Positions 1 to 12,499 of a stretch of 58,152 nt of DNA are shown one piece after another. A program made the translations under genes and the position numbers. Each line of letters begins with the position of its first letter. Positions within the stretch are counted from its first letter, which is position 1. The stretch lies in the NCBI RefSeq assembly GCF_001949145.1, contig NW_019091489.1, positions 93,945 through 152,096 of the forward strand. Direction: 5' to 3'. This DNA is from Acanthaster planci (taxonomy: Eukaryota; Echinodermata; Asteroidea; Valvatida; Acanthasteridae). The notes below the pieces were generated by a model that made no database searches, was not told the origin of the DNA, and was given only the letters and a program-made list of their open reading frames with translations.

Positions 1-2850
1 TTATCTAGCCCCAACATGTTGGGTATTCTTACCCGGGGCCACTGACCCGGAAAGCATATCCCTGATGTCATAGTTGCCTGAAATAAAAGATGCTCAGGAG
101 TACGACTAAAATCGAAGTCCACTTTTGGTGACAAAGATTTAAGCCATGACATGTTTCCCTCTCATTATCCCCCCACATATGAAAGACCTCAAGTATTTTC
201 AGGTATACAAGGGAAAAATGTGGGCACAAATGTACCCTTTGTCTTATGTAGTGATATGCTGAACATAACAAACTTTGGGGGTAATAGACCTTACGTGTAT
301 GATGTCGTGTTATAGGGTATTTCTTTCTTCCTCCAGGATACATTTGAGTTAACTTTTTTGTGCATTTATTGCAACAATATTAAGATAACAAAGAACAGCC
401 TCTGAGACACCAGCAAAGCATTAGCTCTATACTGCATACTACTCTTACGCGACTCTTCCATGTTGAGCCTACAATGAAACCACTATTGATTCTCCAGTAA
501 CTAAAAATGGCAAGATTACAACTAAACGAATGGTATTTATTGCTACAAAAAAACAGCGAACACACTTCGTTGAAACTAAATTTTAATGAGACTTTACATT
601 ACCAACTAGCAAAAAAAGGAAATCATAAAGCCTTTCGGAGCATGAAAATTTTACATCCCCTGCACGTGAGTGCCAGAGAAAGGAAGGATAAGGATACCAC
701 ACTGATGTGAGTGTTAAAGGCTTGGGCACATAAGGTGCTATTTACCGTGGCATAAAATACTTGCAAATGGTAGCCTTCGGCTAGAGAAATATGCAAATGC
801 TAAGTTTAACAGGTAAGTCTGTATTAAATGGAGCTCCCTTGATGTAAGCCAGAGACGTTGCTGCTACTCTTGTGATCTTGTGCTTAAACTCTTGAGTCTT
901 GTTCTGACGAAGTCAACCAATTCTGATTGGACTAGATGGCTGTTACAATCCAAATGTGCAATTGTTTTTCGCAAAGCTGGGAGATAAGGAGGAACCAATA
1001 TGATGAAAAGACAAGTGACGTCCTTCCTGGCGAGTGTGGTCCTGTTGAGACACTACTTCAGGGCTCGAACTGAGCATCACTGCTTATCTTCCAGCACAGC
1101 TGAGTGAGAGTGAATGTACTGACTGCATGTATCACGAGCAAAGGAGTCTGATTGGTTCTTCGTAAAGAACAAGGTGTGAACTGGAAACTGATTCCCACTG
1201 CTAAATTGCAAGAACTACATGTACAATGGATTGGCAGAAGCCAATCTTTAGCATTGTACCCATGATGCATAGTGCATGATGCATAGTGTAAGTCGAAGTG
1301 AGCATTACACAAATATTTGAAATGATCAAACCCAGAAAATATTCACTGCAGATTTGTTACAGTCAATCCACAGAATCATAAGCTTGTATTCTGTACTTTT
1401 CTGGGTTTATTTTGTAGACAAAATTGATCTGATCCTGAGGAGCAAGACTGTCCCTCGTGCATCCCACACAATGGTGGGTCTAAATGCACGGCTGACTTTA
1501 CATGGTCAGTACCATAATCCTTTTCTGCAAATAAAACGGAACATTTTTCGTCACCTTCAAATCATGATCAAAACTCCTAGATGACCACAGGCCCATGTAG
1601 GCCCATAATATGCAAAAAACAGAACCTTTAAACAGAATGTTTGTTTTAAATATTTTGTTTTTAAAGCGGGGGGAAGTAAAGCCCTGAACCCTAGAACTGT
1701 AAAGTGTATGTTTAAGAATAAATTCATGTTCAACTAATCTCATACGGTGCACATACATGTACGCGTGCGTGTGAAGGTACTTAATGAGAAATTCTATTTT
1801 TCATGAACAAAATTCTGAACTGGCCTTGGTGTTCTTCAACTTGGCTGCAAAGCCCCAAGGCTTTTTAAGATTTGGGGTGTGTGTCAGAGCAAAAATCTGG
1901 AAGTTGTTGTTGGGTCCTGATGTAAAGAGGTCCATGCGTGGGTGATTGTCAGTAAAATCTGTTCAGTGACAGTGGGTTTTAAAGTCTACCCTGTAGGCTG
2001 AACCCTGGAGATTGCAATGGCAGCATTGTCTGCACCCTGGGCACGCGTTGCTGTCAGGATTATGCCGGATTCCAGGTAACAATAGGAGCATGTTCCATGT
2101 GAGGAGGCAGAGTTGGCTGACTACCTTACCCCTTGTGATTGAAGTATGCAGCCTCTGTAGTACTGTCACATTTGATAAGAATTTGCTGACCCAGATGAGC
2201 CCAATGAAATTTCTAAGACCATTAACACTGCTTGCATCTCCAGGACAGTGAAATGTACATTTTCTTCATCCAGGTCCTACTTTACATTGGTGTAAATGAA
2301 GTGAGGGATGCATTTGTGGCCTTAATGGTTGTGGTTGGGAAATAATCCACTGGAGGTGTGTGTGGTCAGAAAATCAACCAGAACCATACGACAGATGGAG
2401 TGGCAGTTGGGTCACCCACGGAGTTGAAGGGAACCCTCACGGGTGAAGAAAAGCTGGTGGGAAGTTTTCCAACCAGGTTCCTGCACATGTATGGTGCAAA
2501 TGTGATGACCATACATTCCAACATAGTCTGGTTGTTCGTACTCAGCATGCCAATGCAACACGTGCATAAACGTGCATGCCTATGCAGTGAGCTGACAATG
2601 ACAGTCCTTTGATAGGAACTCACAAAAACAAAAACATTTCAGCAAAAACCACAGAAAATGTTAATGTTTAATATTTTTAAGAAATTCCCCAAACATGAAA
2701 ATGTAAATGAATTTAAGAATTATTTTCGTCCAGATTAAACATTTGAAAACATAAGTTGAGAACTACTAAAAATTGAATTCACTGTTGCTCATGTGCAAAA
2801 AAGCTATTAATTCTGCTGCTGACAGATCGCAATTAACCAGGTGATATCTT
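1..2850. other. Non-coding DNA, no gene recognised
   Basis: Only short unsupported reading frames occur here, none with a recognisable domain or clear splice sites. A 14-bp unit catgatgcatagtg is present twice in tandem at 1261-1288. The GAPDH exon at 8379-8476 is on the minus strand and needs at least one more exon to its left. I searched this stretch for the conserved last exon and did not find it. Confidence 0.5.
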
Positions 2851-2859
2851 GGCTTTAAC

Positions 2860-3440
2860 CATATGCTGCCAAGTTTAAGTTGAAGTTGCAGGATGTATTC
2901 CCGGGGGATTTTCGAGATTTCTCATTTTCAAAGTTCTTCAAAAGTTCATAACTTCATTTACTGGATGTTTACAGCCACACAAATGACTGTCTGCTGGATA
3001 TTCTAATCTGAAAGGAAACATCTATCGATGCTCCAGTATTTCAACCAGGCCTGCCGCCTTGTAAAGAGAGCCCAGTTCGTGCGGTATTACATAATTTTCT
3101 TTTGTTCCTGAAACTACCCAGAGCATTGCTGGTGTCTTTTCAAATGCAGACCAGATTAATTGTATGCAGCGGTATTGTATCACTCATCTCTGAAGCACTT
3201 TTGTCCCCGGTGGTAAATTAACTCACACTGAACACCACAAACAGTAGTATAATCTTTCAAAACAATGACAGATTTCCAGTGATGAAACTAAAATTTCCCA
3301 AATATCCTGAAATCCTAAAACTTGAAATATCATGGTGGTTGTAATAATGTGAGCATGAAGAGTGAAGCCCCTAAAACAAGGGGTCCGGAAAAATTTGGGT
3401 TCTAGATGCTCTGTGGTGCAATCTGAGGCATTTTCTGGCA
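2860..3440 (+). repeat. Dispersed repeat family A, copy 1
   Basis: This stretch shares ordered blocks with 12800-13395 (same strand), 25715-26275 and 11750-11985 (opposite strand), and the window end at 58078-58152. Shared landmarks are aaccaggcctgc, ccttgtaaa.agagccca and the run about fragments of cattttcaaa.ttcttcaa. No open frame is conserved among copies, so this looks like a non-coding mobile repeat, class unknown. Boundaries are approximate. Confidence 0.6.
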
Positions 3441-3627
3441 CATCTTCCTGACATTTTCTCCTGTTTACAGCATGAGATCAAGGTGACATTTGTAGGCCTA
3501 AATTGAACAAATTGGCATCTCTGTAGACAGGTTCAGAACACACACCAAGTATAAGGAAACTGTGCCACTTTGAAACCTAATTAATGTGACTAAAGACTAG
3601 TAGGAGCTCTGCATATGACCCAAGACA

Positions 3628-4532
3628 TCATACTACAGGTATAGGACACTCTGTTTTCCTCCAAGCGTTCTTCATGATTTGTTTCTTGATATGCTGAGCA
3701 GTTTTATGAACGGTTGTCTTTCTTCCAGATGGGTTTCCATGGACTGGACGTTTGACAATGTCCACTTTCATTCTCTTGGAAGTTGCTTCCTTCTCTTTCC
3801 TGGTTGCCTCCAACCTCCGCTTGTACCTGCCATTAGCAGTCTGCATATGGTAGATGAGGGATCTGTCCACAGGACTCTTAATGACATCCTTTCTATGGTA
3901 CAACTGTAAGCTTGTGGTATGCTTTGAGCTTAGTTCGTACTTTATAGACGGCAATGCAGATAATGTCTCCACTCCAAGTCTATTGGCCTTGGAACTGATG
4001 AGGTCATTCATAGTGGAGAAGGATCTCTCAACTTCAATACCTGTGAAGATGCTGAGGCATGCCTTGATCACTTTGCTTACTGTTGGATACTTCTGTGTTT
4101 TGAACACTTTTGCTCACCAGTGATCTAGATGTACACTCTGTTCTCCAACTTTGGTAGGAGGCAGACTTGTGTCTGTTTGCATGTAGAGACCTCATGTCTG
4201 TATGCATCCTTCTCAGTGTCTCTTATTACAGTTGGGAAAAATTCACCTAATTTCTTCAAGGCACGAAATGTCTGTGAATGGCCCTGCACAGCATGATCAA
4301 TGGCAGATAGGCACCTTAACAGCAAATTGGGCAGTAGGAATTTTGTTTGCATGTAGACTGCAGAACTGATGTAGGCTTCCACAACAAATGTTCTGAATTC
4401 ACGAACAGTTTTTCTGTCCATCTCTTTCAGAATGTTTTCTGCCTCATGACCAATGAAGAAAGCCTCAACTGACTGGTGCAACTCCTCCTTGTTGACATCC
4501 ATGGTCTTTCGCTGTTTGCTGTCTCTTAACTC
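3628..4532 (-). pseudogene. hAT-superfamily transposase, C-terminal part (broken)
   Basis: Two consecutive minus-strand frames (4125-4532 and 3628-4107) encode the C-terminal third of a hAT-type transposase, a nuclear DNA-binding enzyme that excises and reinserts its own element. The second frame contains VERSFSTMNDLISSKANRL, the conserved hAT dimerisation block, followed by a basic tail with K/R clusters. The first frame is the helical region just before it, with repeated aromatic and leucine positions. A stop or frameshift near 4110-4125 separates them. The reading is cut at 4532 by an inserted non-autonomous hAT element and resumes after 5356. Identification as hAT is firm; the exact family is not determined. 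It is certainly non-functional. Confidence 0.85.
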
Positions 4533-5356
4533 TAGTGTTGTAGCTGAGTACTTTTTTCCAAGTACCAAGTACTACCGAGTACTTTGACTGCCGAGATCAA
4601 AGACAGGGCAGATACTTTGCCAGCCGAGTACAAGTACTGGTTTTCAAGTACAAGTACTTGCACTTCCGAGTACAAGTACTTCTAATTCCGAGTACGAGTA
4701 CAAGTACTTCTAATTCAAAAGTAGTTTTATCTTAATTAAGAGACTCTAAGACCTGCCATTGAGTAAAAGAAACACCGAATGCAGATGACATGGCTACAAG
4801 AACAAGTGATCTGGCTAGCAATGTCACGGTCACTACACGTGCATTGCAGCAGTTGACACAATGTGCACAGCGCGGCGAAGTGTATTTTCCAGACTCCCTT
4901 ATTCACATGCCTGTGATTTCTGTATGCTGGGTTCGTTGTTAGAACTTTCGGGTCCAGGAACCATACTACCAATGCCCAAGTAAATCGCGGGACCGTTCTG
5001 GAGTACCACAATCTAATTTGCGTACGTGATAGGTTAAGTACGCGCACAGACGGTGAATGGGTTGTACACGTTAATGGTATAATGGTCGGCCTTCTCTTTG
5101 TCAGAACCGTATCGAATATCGGGTCATTGGAGTCGATATTTTTGTACCTTATTTTACAGCTGTGGTAAGTTAACTGAAAGGATTTTTTTTATTGAGTACT
5201 GTTAGTCGAGTAAGAGTACTTTGATGCTCGAGTACAATTTTTGGATGTCGAGTTCCACGTATTTTGTAGCCCAAGTACAAGAACTGTAGTTCGAGTACGA
5301 GTACTTGGACATCCGAGTTCAAGTACGAGTACGAGTACTACAACACTGCTTAACTC
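4525..5356. mobile_element. Non-autonomous hAT element nested in the hAT transposase, with 8-bp target duplication
   Basis: The insertion spans 4533-5348 (816 bp). It is flanked by an exact direct repeat CTTAACTC at 4525-4532 and 5349-5356, the 8-bp size typical of hAT insertions. The ends are inverted: the left begins tAGTGTTGTAG and the right ends CTACAACACTg, so the terminal motif is CAGTGTTGTAG with one decayed base on the left. Both subterminal regions carry many copies of gagtac and caagtac (4551-4720 and 5190-5340), which look like arrays of transposase-binding or stem-forming motifs. No transposase is inside. It splits the reading frame of the older hAT gene, so it inserted later. Confidence 0.85.
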
Positions 5357-6201
5357 GTCATGTTTCGTGAACAGGGAGAGGAAGTGCTGGAATAAGTCAA
5401 CCATTTCATCATGGAGGTGATGGCACATTGGTTGATCAAGATGAATGACTTGAACAATGGCAAGACTGACAGGTACAAATTCATGTACAGCATTGTTCTT
5501 TTAGGTCTGTACAGAACCTTGTCAACGATTCTTGCTTTCCGGTCTTTCCCCTATTTGGTTAATGACTTCTTCTTCAGAATATTCAGGATCTGGTATATCC
5601 TTCATCTTGCCTCAACTGATACATGGCTGAGAATATCGTTTATCACAGGAAGATAATCCTTGTACACATCAGCTGAAACCCATGGATAATGGAATATCTG
5701 AATGGCTTTCATCATACCATGAATCTTCTGTACCACATTGTAAATTGAAAGCCATCTATGAGCCACTCGCTGAGGAGGCACATGAAATTCAACACCCATC
5801 AATGAGCAGACTTCTTCCAAGTACCCACACAAGTAAGGAGAAAATTTGCAGTCAGTATGTAGATCATGAGCTAACTGTTTAATTGCATTCCCAAAATGCT
5901 TGCAGAATTTCTGTATACTGTTGTGCACATGATGGCAAATATCGCTATCAATGTCTAACAACTGGGGGGCTGATTCACACAGTTTGGCCTCAAATCCATT
6001 CACCTTCCCCTTAATGTAATTTGTTGAATCAGAAAGGTTGGAGACCAACTGTGACAATGGGATGTCATCCTGTTCGAATAACGAAAGTACACAATTCAAT
6101 ACAGTTGCTGTATTGACAACTTGGAGAGACCGACTTGCCCAGTGTTTAACAACTGATTGTTGCAACTCTTCTGAAAAATAACTCACCAGAACACTTAACA
6201 C
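5357..6201 (-). pseudogene. hAT-superfamily transposase, central part (broken)
   Basis: The frame at 5602-6201 (199 residues) is a continuous piece of the hAT catalytic and helical core. It has a conserved Cys/His-rich helical stretch (FCKHFGNAIKQLAHDLH), then a region reading VPPQRVAHRWLSIYNVV, which matches the 'RW.S...V' block found in BED-finger hAT proteins before the insertion domain. Between 5357 and 5600 the same protein continues in degraded frames (MVDLFQHFLSLFTKHDE lies next to the target duplication at 5349-5356). It belongs with the pieces at 3628-4532 and 6283-6795. Confidence 0.8.
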
Positions 6202-6282
6202 TTTCTTATTGTTGTTGGAAAAACACTCGTCTACGTTTGTGGTTCACAACACCATAGCCTTCCCTCACCTTGTAGGAGGCAG

Positions 6283-6795
6283 TTATGCGGGATATACCCA
6301 GCATATCAAGGGCCTTGGGTCACATGACATCTCCTTACACAGATCGACCGTAGCAAGGGCCAATGAAAATGGTACATTGCTTTCTACCATGAAAGATGTT
6401 AGCAGAGCATCCATATATGCTTTTCGATCAATGACACTCACACTGGGTGTTGGCATGGGCCTATTTGCAGCTTGCATATCCACAGGACCAGCAACATTCG
6501 GAGGTGCACCGTACGGCAAGGGCCTGTCATTGGGCCTACGACAGGCAGCTGGTGGGTCATCTACACAGTCAACTACGGCCCGGCTGGTTGCAAAAACGGC
6601 TGGAATGGTAGGTGTACTTTTCCTTACCTCGCATATTTTGCTATGTTTCTTTGACTTGGCGTGGTTTTTCAAATCCTTACTGGAAGAACTGTACTTGAGT
6701 CTGTCACAGCACCATGAACAAATTGCATATCCCGGCTGGTCTATTTTCCGGATGTAATCCGACAAAAAATCTCCGTTGCAATCCTTCTCCTCCAA
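6283..6795 (-). pseudogene. hAT transposase, N-terminal part with BED-like zinc finger
   Basis: This 170-residue frame begins with a BED-type zinc finger. The cysteines are in ICSWCC near residues 25-30 and the paired histidines in HAKSKKH near residues 44-51; it would bind the transposon ends. A low-complexity linker rich in P and A follows. The C-terminal portion reads VESNVPFSLALATVDLCKEM, which matches the start of the transposase core in this hAT group. The frame ends at a stop near 6283 and the protein resumes at 6201, so about 80 bp of linker is damaged. The opposite-strand open frame at 6209-6757 is antisense to this domain and is not a gene. Confidence 0.8.
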
Positions 6796-7620
6796 TCATT
6801 TCCAACTAAAGACATTTCTGATACTTTTTTCGATGTCCTTTATATTGTGTGACCGATCTACCACTTTGTACATGTTGCTGATTATTGGATGAAAAGCATA
6901 TTATTTCGCTTGACATGACACACGGCTCAAAACAGAGCATGTCCGACGAGTAGCAACGTGCATGCGCATGAGAGATCCAGCTTCACGTCTTCATTCAATG
7001 CATCATTCTACCGAAAATGGAAGAGGGCCTTTTTTATATGGCCGCGTTAAGTCGTGTCCATGTGTGATGTCTGTAGATGGATCTGTTCTATAGACTACTC
7101 ACGTCAGCTCGTTCTGCTCGCCATTTTTACGACATGGCACAAGATTTAGACTAGCTATAACGTGTCTTTTCACCAGGGACGGAAAATCAATGAATATCCG
7201 GGAAACATATTTCTGCCGTGACAATATCCGGATTTCCGGATAAATCTGGGTAAGTTTCATCACTGGATTTCCTTCTCTATGGACAACTGATAAAATGTTG
7301 CCAATTCCAAGCAGCCTTGTCTTTTGTTGTCGAGTATAGTCTTTTATTCCAAGGCTAAACTCCTTTGTCTGATTTCAGGCACCCCTGTTTTGTGTATAAA
7401 GCCAAAGTCTGTAATACCAGGCCTCAGGCACCCCTGCACGAAGTGGTTAAAACATTAGCGCATTCACACAGGTTAAATCAATGTCATCTCTTAAATTTTT
7501 TAAGCTACCGGTACACTATTATCAGTTATTACACACCTGTATTACAACCACAAGAACAGCTTAACATGAGTTTTCATGGCAAATTAAAAATCATGGTATA
7601 TGAGCTCTTATAGAAGGGAA
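6796..7620. other. Non-coding DNA beside the hAT remnant
   Basis: No gene is recognised. Near 7180-7250 there are short inverted runs rich in atatccgg and ccggata that could belong to the decayed terminal region of the hAT element to the left. I could not match them to a partner on the far side. Confidence 0.4.
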
Positions 7621-8300
7621 TACAGTGGAACACCGCTATATCGAACATTTGGTTGAACCGAACATCGTCCTTGGCTCCCAGTAATTTGTGCACAGAACTT
7701 ACCTAACACTATTCAGTTGCCGTTTGTAATTCCAGAACGTCAACATGATAAAACAGTCGGTGTTTTTTAATTTGGAAAGAGACAAATGGCCCTTATTGAC
7801 CCAAGGATTAAAAGGGAAAGCCACTAGTTGTCAATGGTACTGAATAGACACTGGTTTTGCGACTCCACATGATCGGGTACGGAAGACAACCACACGTATG
7901 CGCATGGTGGCATTGCACTGACAATAGTCTAAAGAAGACGCTGCTGATACACAAACTAACCGAGATTCGCCACAGCATGCATCAAAGATCAATCCTGAGC
8001 GGTAGTTTCTCGACTTCTAGGATAAACTTGATATCAATTTTTGACTAACATTTATATAAAAAACAAAAATAATTAAAACAAATACATTCTAGAAACCTTA
8101 CTTGAATGCAATGGCGAAACATCACAAAAACAGTGGTATCACAAGGTGTCACAAGAGGGGGCACTTCTGTTAGACAAGAGAGGGCGCTATTCAACATAGC
8201 AACGAAACATTCGGCAGTTAAATTCGCTATACTGAACGACCGTTGTACCGAACATTTAGCGTGGACCCCGTCTTTTTCGTTATAGAGGCATTCCACTGTA
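7621..8300. mobile_element. TA-flanked MITE (pogo/Tc1-mariner-like termini)
   Basis: The left end reads TACAGTGGAACACCGCTATA and the right end, read from the other strand, TACAGTGGAATGCCTCTATA. Both are followed by CGAA-containing sequence, giving terminal inverted repeats of at least 24 bp. The element is bounded by TA on both sides, the target used by the Tc1/mariner and pogo group. It is 680 bp long. A further internal inverted motif, accgaacat, lies near 7656 and 8240. No transposase frame is present, so it is non-autonomous. It sits in the large GAPDH intron immediately downstream of the exon at 8379-8476. Confidence 0.8.
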
Positions 8301-8377
8301 GTGAAAAGGGGCCATAAGCACATCTTATTTTGCAATGGAGTGGACAGCAGCTTGAGGATGGCTAAAGATTGTACTTA

Positions 8378-8533
<156 letters not shown>

Positions 8534-8559
8534 TCAGCCTGAAAAATGAACTTAGATGG

Positions 8560-9620
8560 CATTTTTGTTCAAAGCTGGCAACCATGCTAGAAAGTATCAC
8601 TCCTTAAAAGTTTCAGAAACGCCCGTTTGCCAAAATGGCACTTGGCCTTGAAGGTAAAAAATTTAGGTCAAAAGTTAAAATGAGGTCAAATTTTGGGGGT
8701 CTCCAACATGGTCTATATTTTGAAATAAGGTGAAGTTTGTCTCAAAATTCTGCAAAATAACCAATTACAGAGGTTTGATTGGAAGAAATAATTTTAAAAT
8801 ATAGAAGATTTCAGGAATAGAATTGCAAATTACTTCATAATGCAAGACCCTGCGCAAAACATGTGTAAACACTAGTGTAAACTGCCTTTAATACATATTT
8901 TCAAAGGTAACAGTCATGCTAAAATGTATCAGTACAATCTGAAGTATTAGATTCACCCAGTTGCCACAATAAAGGTCAAATACTGGGGTCAATGGTCAAA
9001 TGAGGTCAATTGTATGTCTTATGTCATTCTACTTTCATTGTATTGAAGCCACGTTTCAATAAAATATAGGGATGTCAAAGAGATATTTCAGTTTTCTCCA
9101 TTACCAATAATCGTATCGGCTATCCTTATAAGACTATACATTTTACTACTATGTATAATTTCACCACAAGGGATGTATCTAATATGTTAAACATTTCTGA
9201 CCTAATGAACATAAATTACTCACTGGGTGAAGGGTAAGCCTTTGAGCATGAATGTAATTGCTGAGACAACCACATCTTGACCCAAGTGGAGTACCAATAT
9301 TTGTAGTTCAATATCAGTGCCAGAACAGACACAATACATATACTGATTTTAAGCAAAGACCGAGTGCATACATACAGTAAAATCAATTTCCTGTATGCAT
9401 GTACAACACTGTATCAGCATTGCAGTGCCTAATATGTACAGCCAACCAAGTGCTGTGTGTTTTCGCTTATCATTCTTGTGGCACAATTTACTTGCATTTC
9501 AGTCTATCATTTTCTTGGCTGCTTTACTCATGTAAACGGGTAGTTTTTTCTTTCAGACCAAGACAATGTCCTTGCCCTCTGTCTTCACCTAATCTCTGTC
9601 TTGGGGTATCATCAGCTGCA
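8560..9620. repeat. Repeat-rich DNA with one arm of a long inverted repeat (8906-9009)
   Basis: The arm at 8906-9009 is the approximate reverse complement of 11551-11667. Shared blocks include ggtaacagtcat, acaatct.aagtattaga, tcacc.agttg and gaggtcaa. Together the two arms bracket the broken FEN1/PIN-like gene. Further copies of gaggtcaa and aggtcaaa occur from 8640. No gene is recognised in this stretch. Confidence 0.55.
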
Positions 9621-11150
9621 CCAGTGGTAATCAGCACCACCCTGCAGATTGCAAATGCACCACTGGCAAGGAATGAAGAGCTTGGTGAAGACACCACTGT
9701 CCCGCAGTTGAGATCCCTCGCTTCAAACGAGATTGCTACAGATGAAATAAAACATGACCTCCTCACAGCTAAAGCCCGAGGGAAAGAGGGCGTCATAAAA
9801 ATGTGACAGAGAGACTTGTAGAGAAGACTTTTTTGCTCTACGATCAACAGAAATGACAGAAGTCCCGAACATTTGCGTCACAATATGAAACTGATGTAGA
9901 AGACGGGAGAAAGTTACCTAGACCATTAAGGCAGATAGACGGTTGATTCAGAGGTTGTTAAATGCATCACAGGGTGGAAGAACAGTGGACCTACATAGAG
10001 TTCTGAGCATGAACTATCCGTTGTCCCACTTAGTTTGGCAAATATAAAGAAATAAATGAACACTTCGTCAAAGTCTGCAATGTTGTTGATGCTCACAGTT
10101 GATCTAGGAATAGAGAAAGTCAAAGGTATGCCGGAACCACCAGGAGACACATGCATCATTATTAATGGACATGCCTTGATTCACTCCCTTGGGAAACCTC
10201 CGAAATGTAAGACACTTGGGGATTACGCGAGATAATTCATCAAACAGTGCAGCGACAAGAATAGGTATCACTTTTGATCAGTATAGACTACTGTCGATCA
10301 AGGCTGCTACAAGAAGCAGGAGAGTGGGACAAAGGAGACCAATCGAAAGGTGATAGATCGAGATGATCTTGCCCTACCTCAAGTATGGAAGAGCTTCATC
10401 ACTCTGGAGGACAACAAAGTGACCTTGCAATGTACCTCAGTCACAAATTGGTAGAAACCAATGACACAAGCAAGGAGCTTGTTGTTGGGGGAAATACCCT
10501 AACAGCTACTCAACTATGAGGTCAAGTTCCGATGCTTCAAGCCAATCACGAGGAAGCTCATACAATAGTTGTTCTCCACAGCCTTGAAGCGATTCAGGCT
10601 GGATACAAAAGTGTAATAGTGAGGTGCCTTGACACAGATGTCCTTCTCCTACTCTTGCATTTTACACGAACCAAGGACTGCCAAGTGTGGCTGATGAGCA
10701 GTACACCTCCATGAAAATGGAGTGTTACCATGTCCACCTCATCAATGAACAGCTGTCATCAACAGCAGTGGAGAACATCTTTGGCTTCCATGCACTATCT
10801 AGCTGTGATGCTGTCTCCTCCTTTGCTGGGCATGGCAAAAAGTCATGCTGGAGACTCTTCCTGCAATATCCAGAACTTTTAAATGGAGTTGGAAGAGATA
10901 GACCACTTAGTAGTGTGGAGGATTTTGTATGCATGCTGTACAAGGCAAGGGGAAGAAAGCGATTGCAATGTTGCTGCCTACAACTGATGCACTGGATTTG
11001 CACTGCATATGAGCAACTTCCAAGCAAAGATCTGGCTACAAGCAGACAAGACAGAGACAGAAGTCCCAAGTCCTGCCGAGACGGGAGGATGGTGCCAGTC
11101 AGCAAGCGGGTTAGAAGTTGTCTGGTCCAGGAAACCTCCTGTCCCAAGCA
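9620..11150 (+). pseudogene. Transposon-associated FEN1/PIN-like domain protein (broken)
   Basis: The reading shifts frame and meets stops repeatedly, but ordered blocks of one protein can be followed. KHDLLTAKARGKEGV lies near 9750, TVDLHRVLS near 9984, IINGHALIHSLGKPPK near 10160, and a DLAMYLSHKLVE block near 10420. Next come CLDTDVLLLLLHF near 10630 and FGFHALSSCDAVSSFAGHGK near 10770-10830. The last two resemble the DTDV and H..SGCD..S.F.GKGK signatures of an uncharacterised metazoan family related to FEN1/PIN nucleases. That family is commonly found as multi-copy, mobile-element-associated genes. The acidic positions would be metal-binding. The gene has several frameshifts and is dead. 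The family name rests on recall of motifs, not on alignment. Confidence 0.6.
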
Positions 11151-11550
11151 GTTGTTTAGAGTTGGTAACCTGCAGATTCAAGACCAAGTGCCAAACTTCA
11201 ACTTCCATTTGTTGAAGATTGGGACAGCCCTGTATACCAGCACGTGGATGTGACACTGATGACTGCTTTAACTCAGCTTAGGTCATGTCAGGCCTAAAAC
11301 TGAGCATTTAAACATTGGTAAATCTAATATTGCTGTCACCTCTGAAAGAAGTACTAGTCATCTACATATATATCAATGATGACGTACAAGTACATTTCTT
11401 GAAAAATCATTCATAGAGGAATAATTGACAATTTCTTAAGACTTTCCTGATATTGTTATCAACAAAACTTGTGCTGTTGTTGATTTTGCACAATTTCACA
11501 ACAAACTTAATCTTGTATGAAAATAGGTGAAAATACAGAAGACTCAAATT

Positions 11551-11667
11551 TTGACCTCATGTGACCTTTTAACCTCAATAGGCGACCTTCAAGATCAAAG
11601 GTCATTCAGACAACTAGGTGAGTCTAATACTTTAGATTGTGGCATACATTATAGAATGACTGTTACC
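11551..11667. repeat. Right arm of long inverted repeat (partner of 8906-9009)
   Basis: Read on the minus strand this begins ggtaacagtcat and ends gaggtcaaaa, with the same order of blocks as 8906-9009. The identity is imperfect, with small indels. It may be the terminal inverted repeat of the element that carried the FEN1/PIN-like gene. It may also be two opposite copies of a common dispersed repeat. Confidence 0.55.
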
Positions 11668-11749
11668 TTGGAAAAAGAGTTGGGCAGTTTATACAAGTGC
11701 TTATATGTTTTGCATGGGATCACGCATGAACCACTTCCTGACGGTGTTT

Positions 11750-11985
11750 GAGCACCTACATGTAGGCTTTATACATGAAGTCGGGGAGCCCAAAACCGGA
11801 CGAAAGAGGTAACAATTGACCATGCTTGACACAAAAGACCAGACTGCAGGGAATTACCGACATTTTTTCACTCTCAATAGTGGAGATAATCAAGCCTTGT
11901 TTTGAAACCCTATACCACGGTTTGGGACATTTAGAGACAATTGTGTGTACAAACCCTGTGTTGTGCAACGGCATCTATGGTTCAA
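11750..11985 (-). repeat. Dispersed repeat family A, copy 2 (partial)
   Basis: The sequence closely matches 25735-25900 in the same direction and the reverse of 13140-13350. Shared stretches are acaaaagaccag, ggaattaccgacatttt and agccttgttttgaaacc. It is truncated relative to the other copies. Confidence 0.65.
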
Positions 11986-12119
11986 TATAGGACAGTTTGT
12001 AAAAAATTGAAACCCCAGGCAGGTGTAACCGTAATTCTGCAATAGCACCCTCATAGCTTGATATGGAACAGTCCAAAAACTGCGTTCAATCTGTGTACAA
12101 AGTCTATGGGAAAAATTAA

Positions 12120-12490
12120 TTATTAAAAAAAAATAAACTAATTAAGTTATTATTGTGAATTTTTTCTAGGACCATCCTTGGATGTTTGTTGAAAGGTCTG
12201 CCAAGTTTGAAGTCGATCAGATTTAGTAAACTGCCAGTCGACTGATGGAAGGAATTGGACTGAAAAAGAAAAAAACGAAATGAAAAAAAAAAAAAAATCA
12301 GAAAGCAACACCTGTTTACAGCTAAAAAAAATCATCAGAAAAGCAATCGCTGTTTTGGCAGAGTTGCCGAAACAGCTAAAAAAAAGATTTTAAAAAATCA
12401 AAAAATCAGTTGCCGAAACAGCTAAAAAAGAAAGAAAAAAACAATTTTAACGAAAACAAAAGCTGTTTCACCAAAACAGCTAAAAACTAG
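12120..12490 (+). repeat. Dispersed repeat family C, copy 1, with A-rich minisatellite
   Basis: The block from 12160 (tctaggaccatccttgga, then tttgaagtcgatcagattta and ggaaggaat.gg.ctg) recurs at 37995-38100 in the same orientation. It is followed here by an A-rich run with repeated gccgaaacagct units at 12365-12480. The same unit recurs at 15060-15115. No coding potential is visible. Confidence 0.6.
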
Positions 12491-12499
12491 AGCTTATCT

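Noticed and set aside
6209-6757. 182-codon plus-strand open frame
   Set aside because: It is exactly antisense to the hAT zinc-finger domain (6283-6795), and its text has no domain character.
10725-11147. Minus-strand 140-codon frame over the FEN1/PIN-like gene
   Set aside because: Antisense to recognised coding blocks, and no domain is seen.
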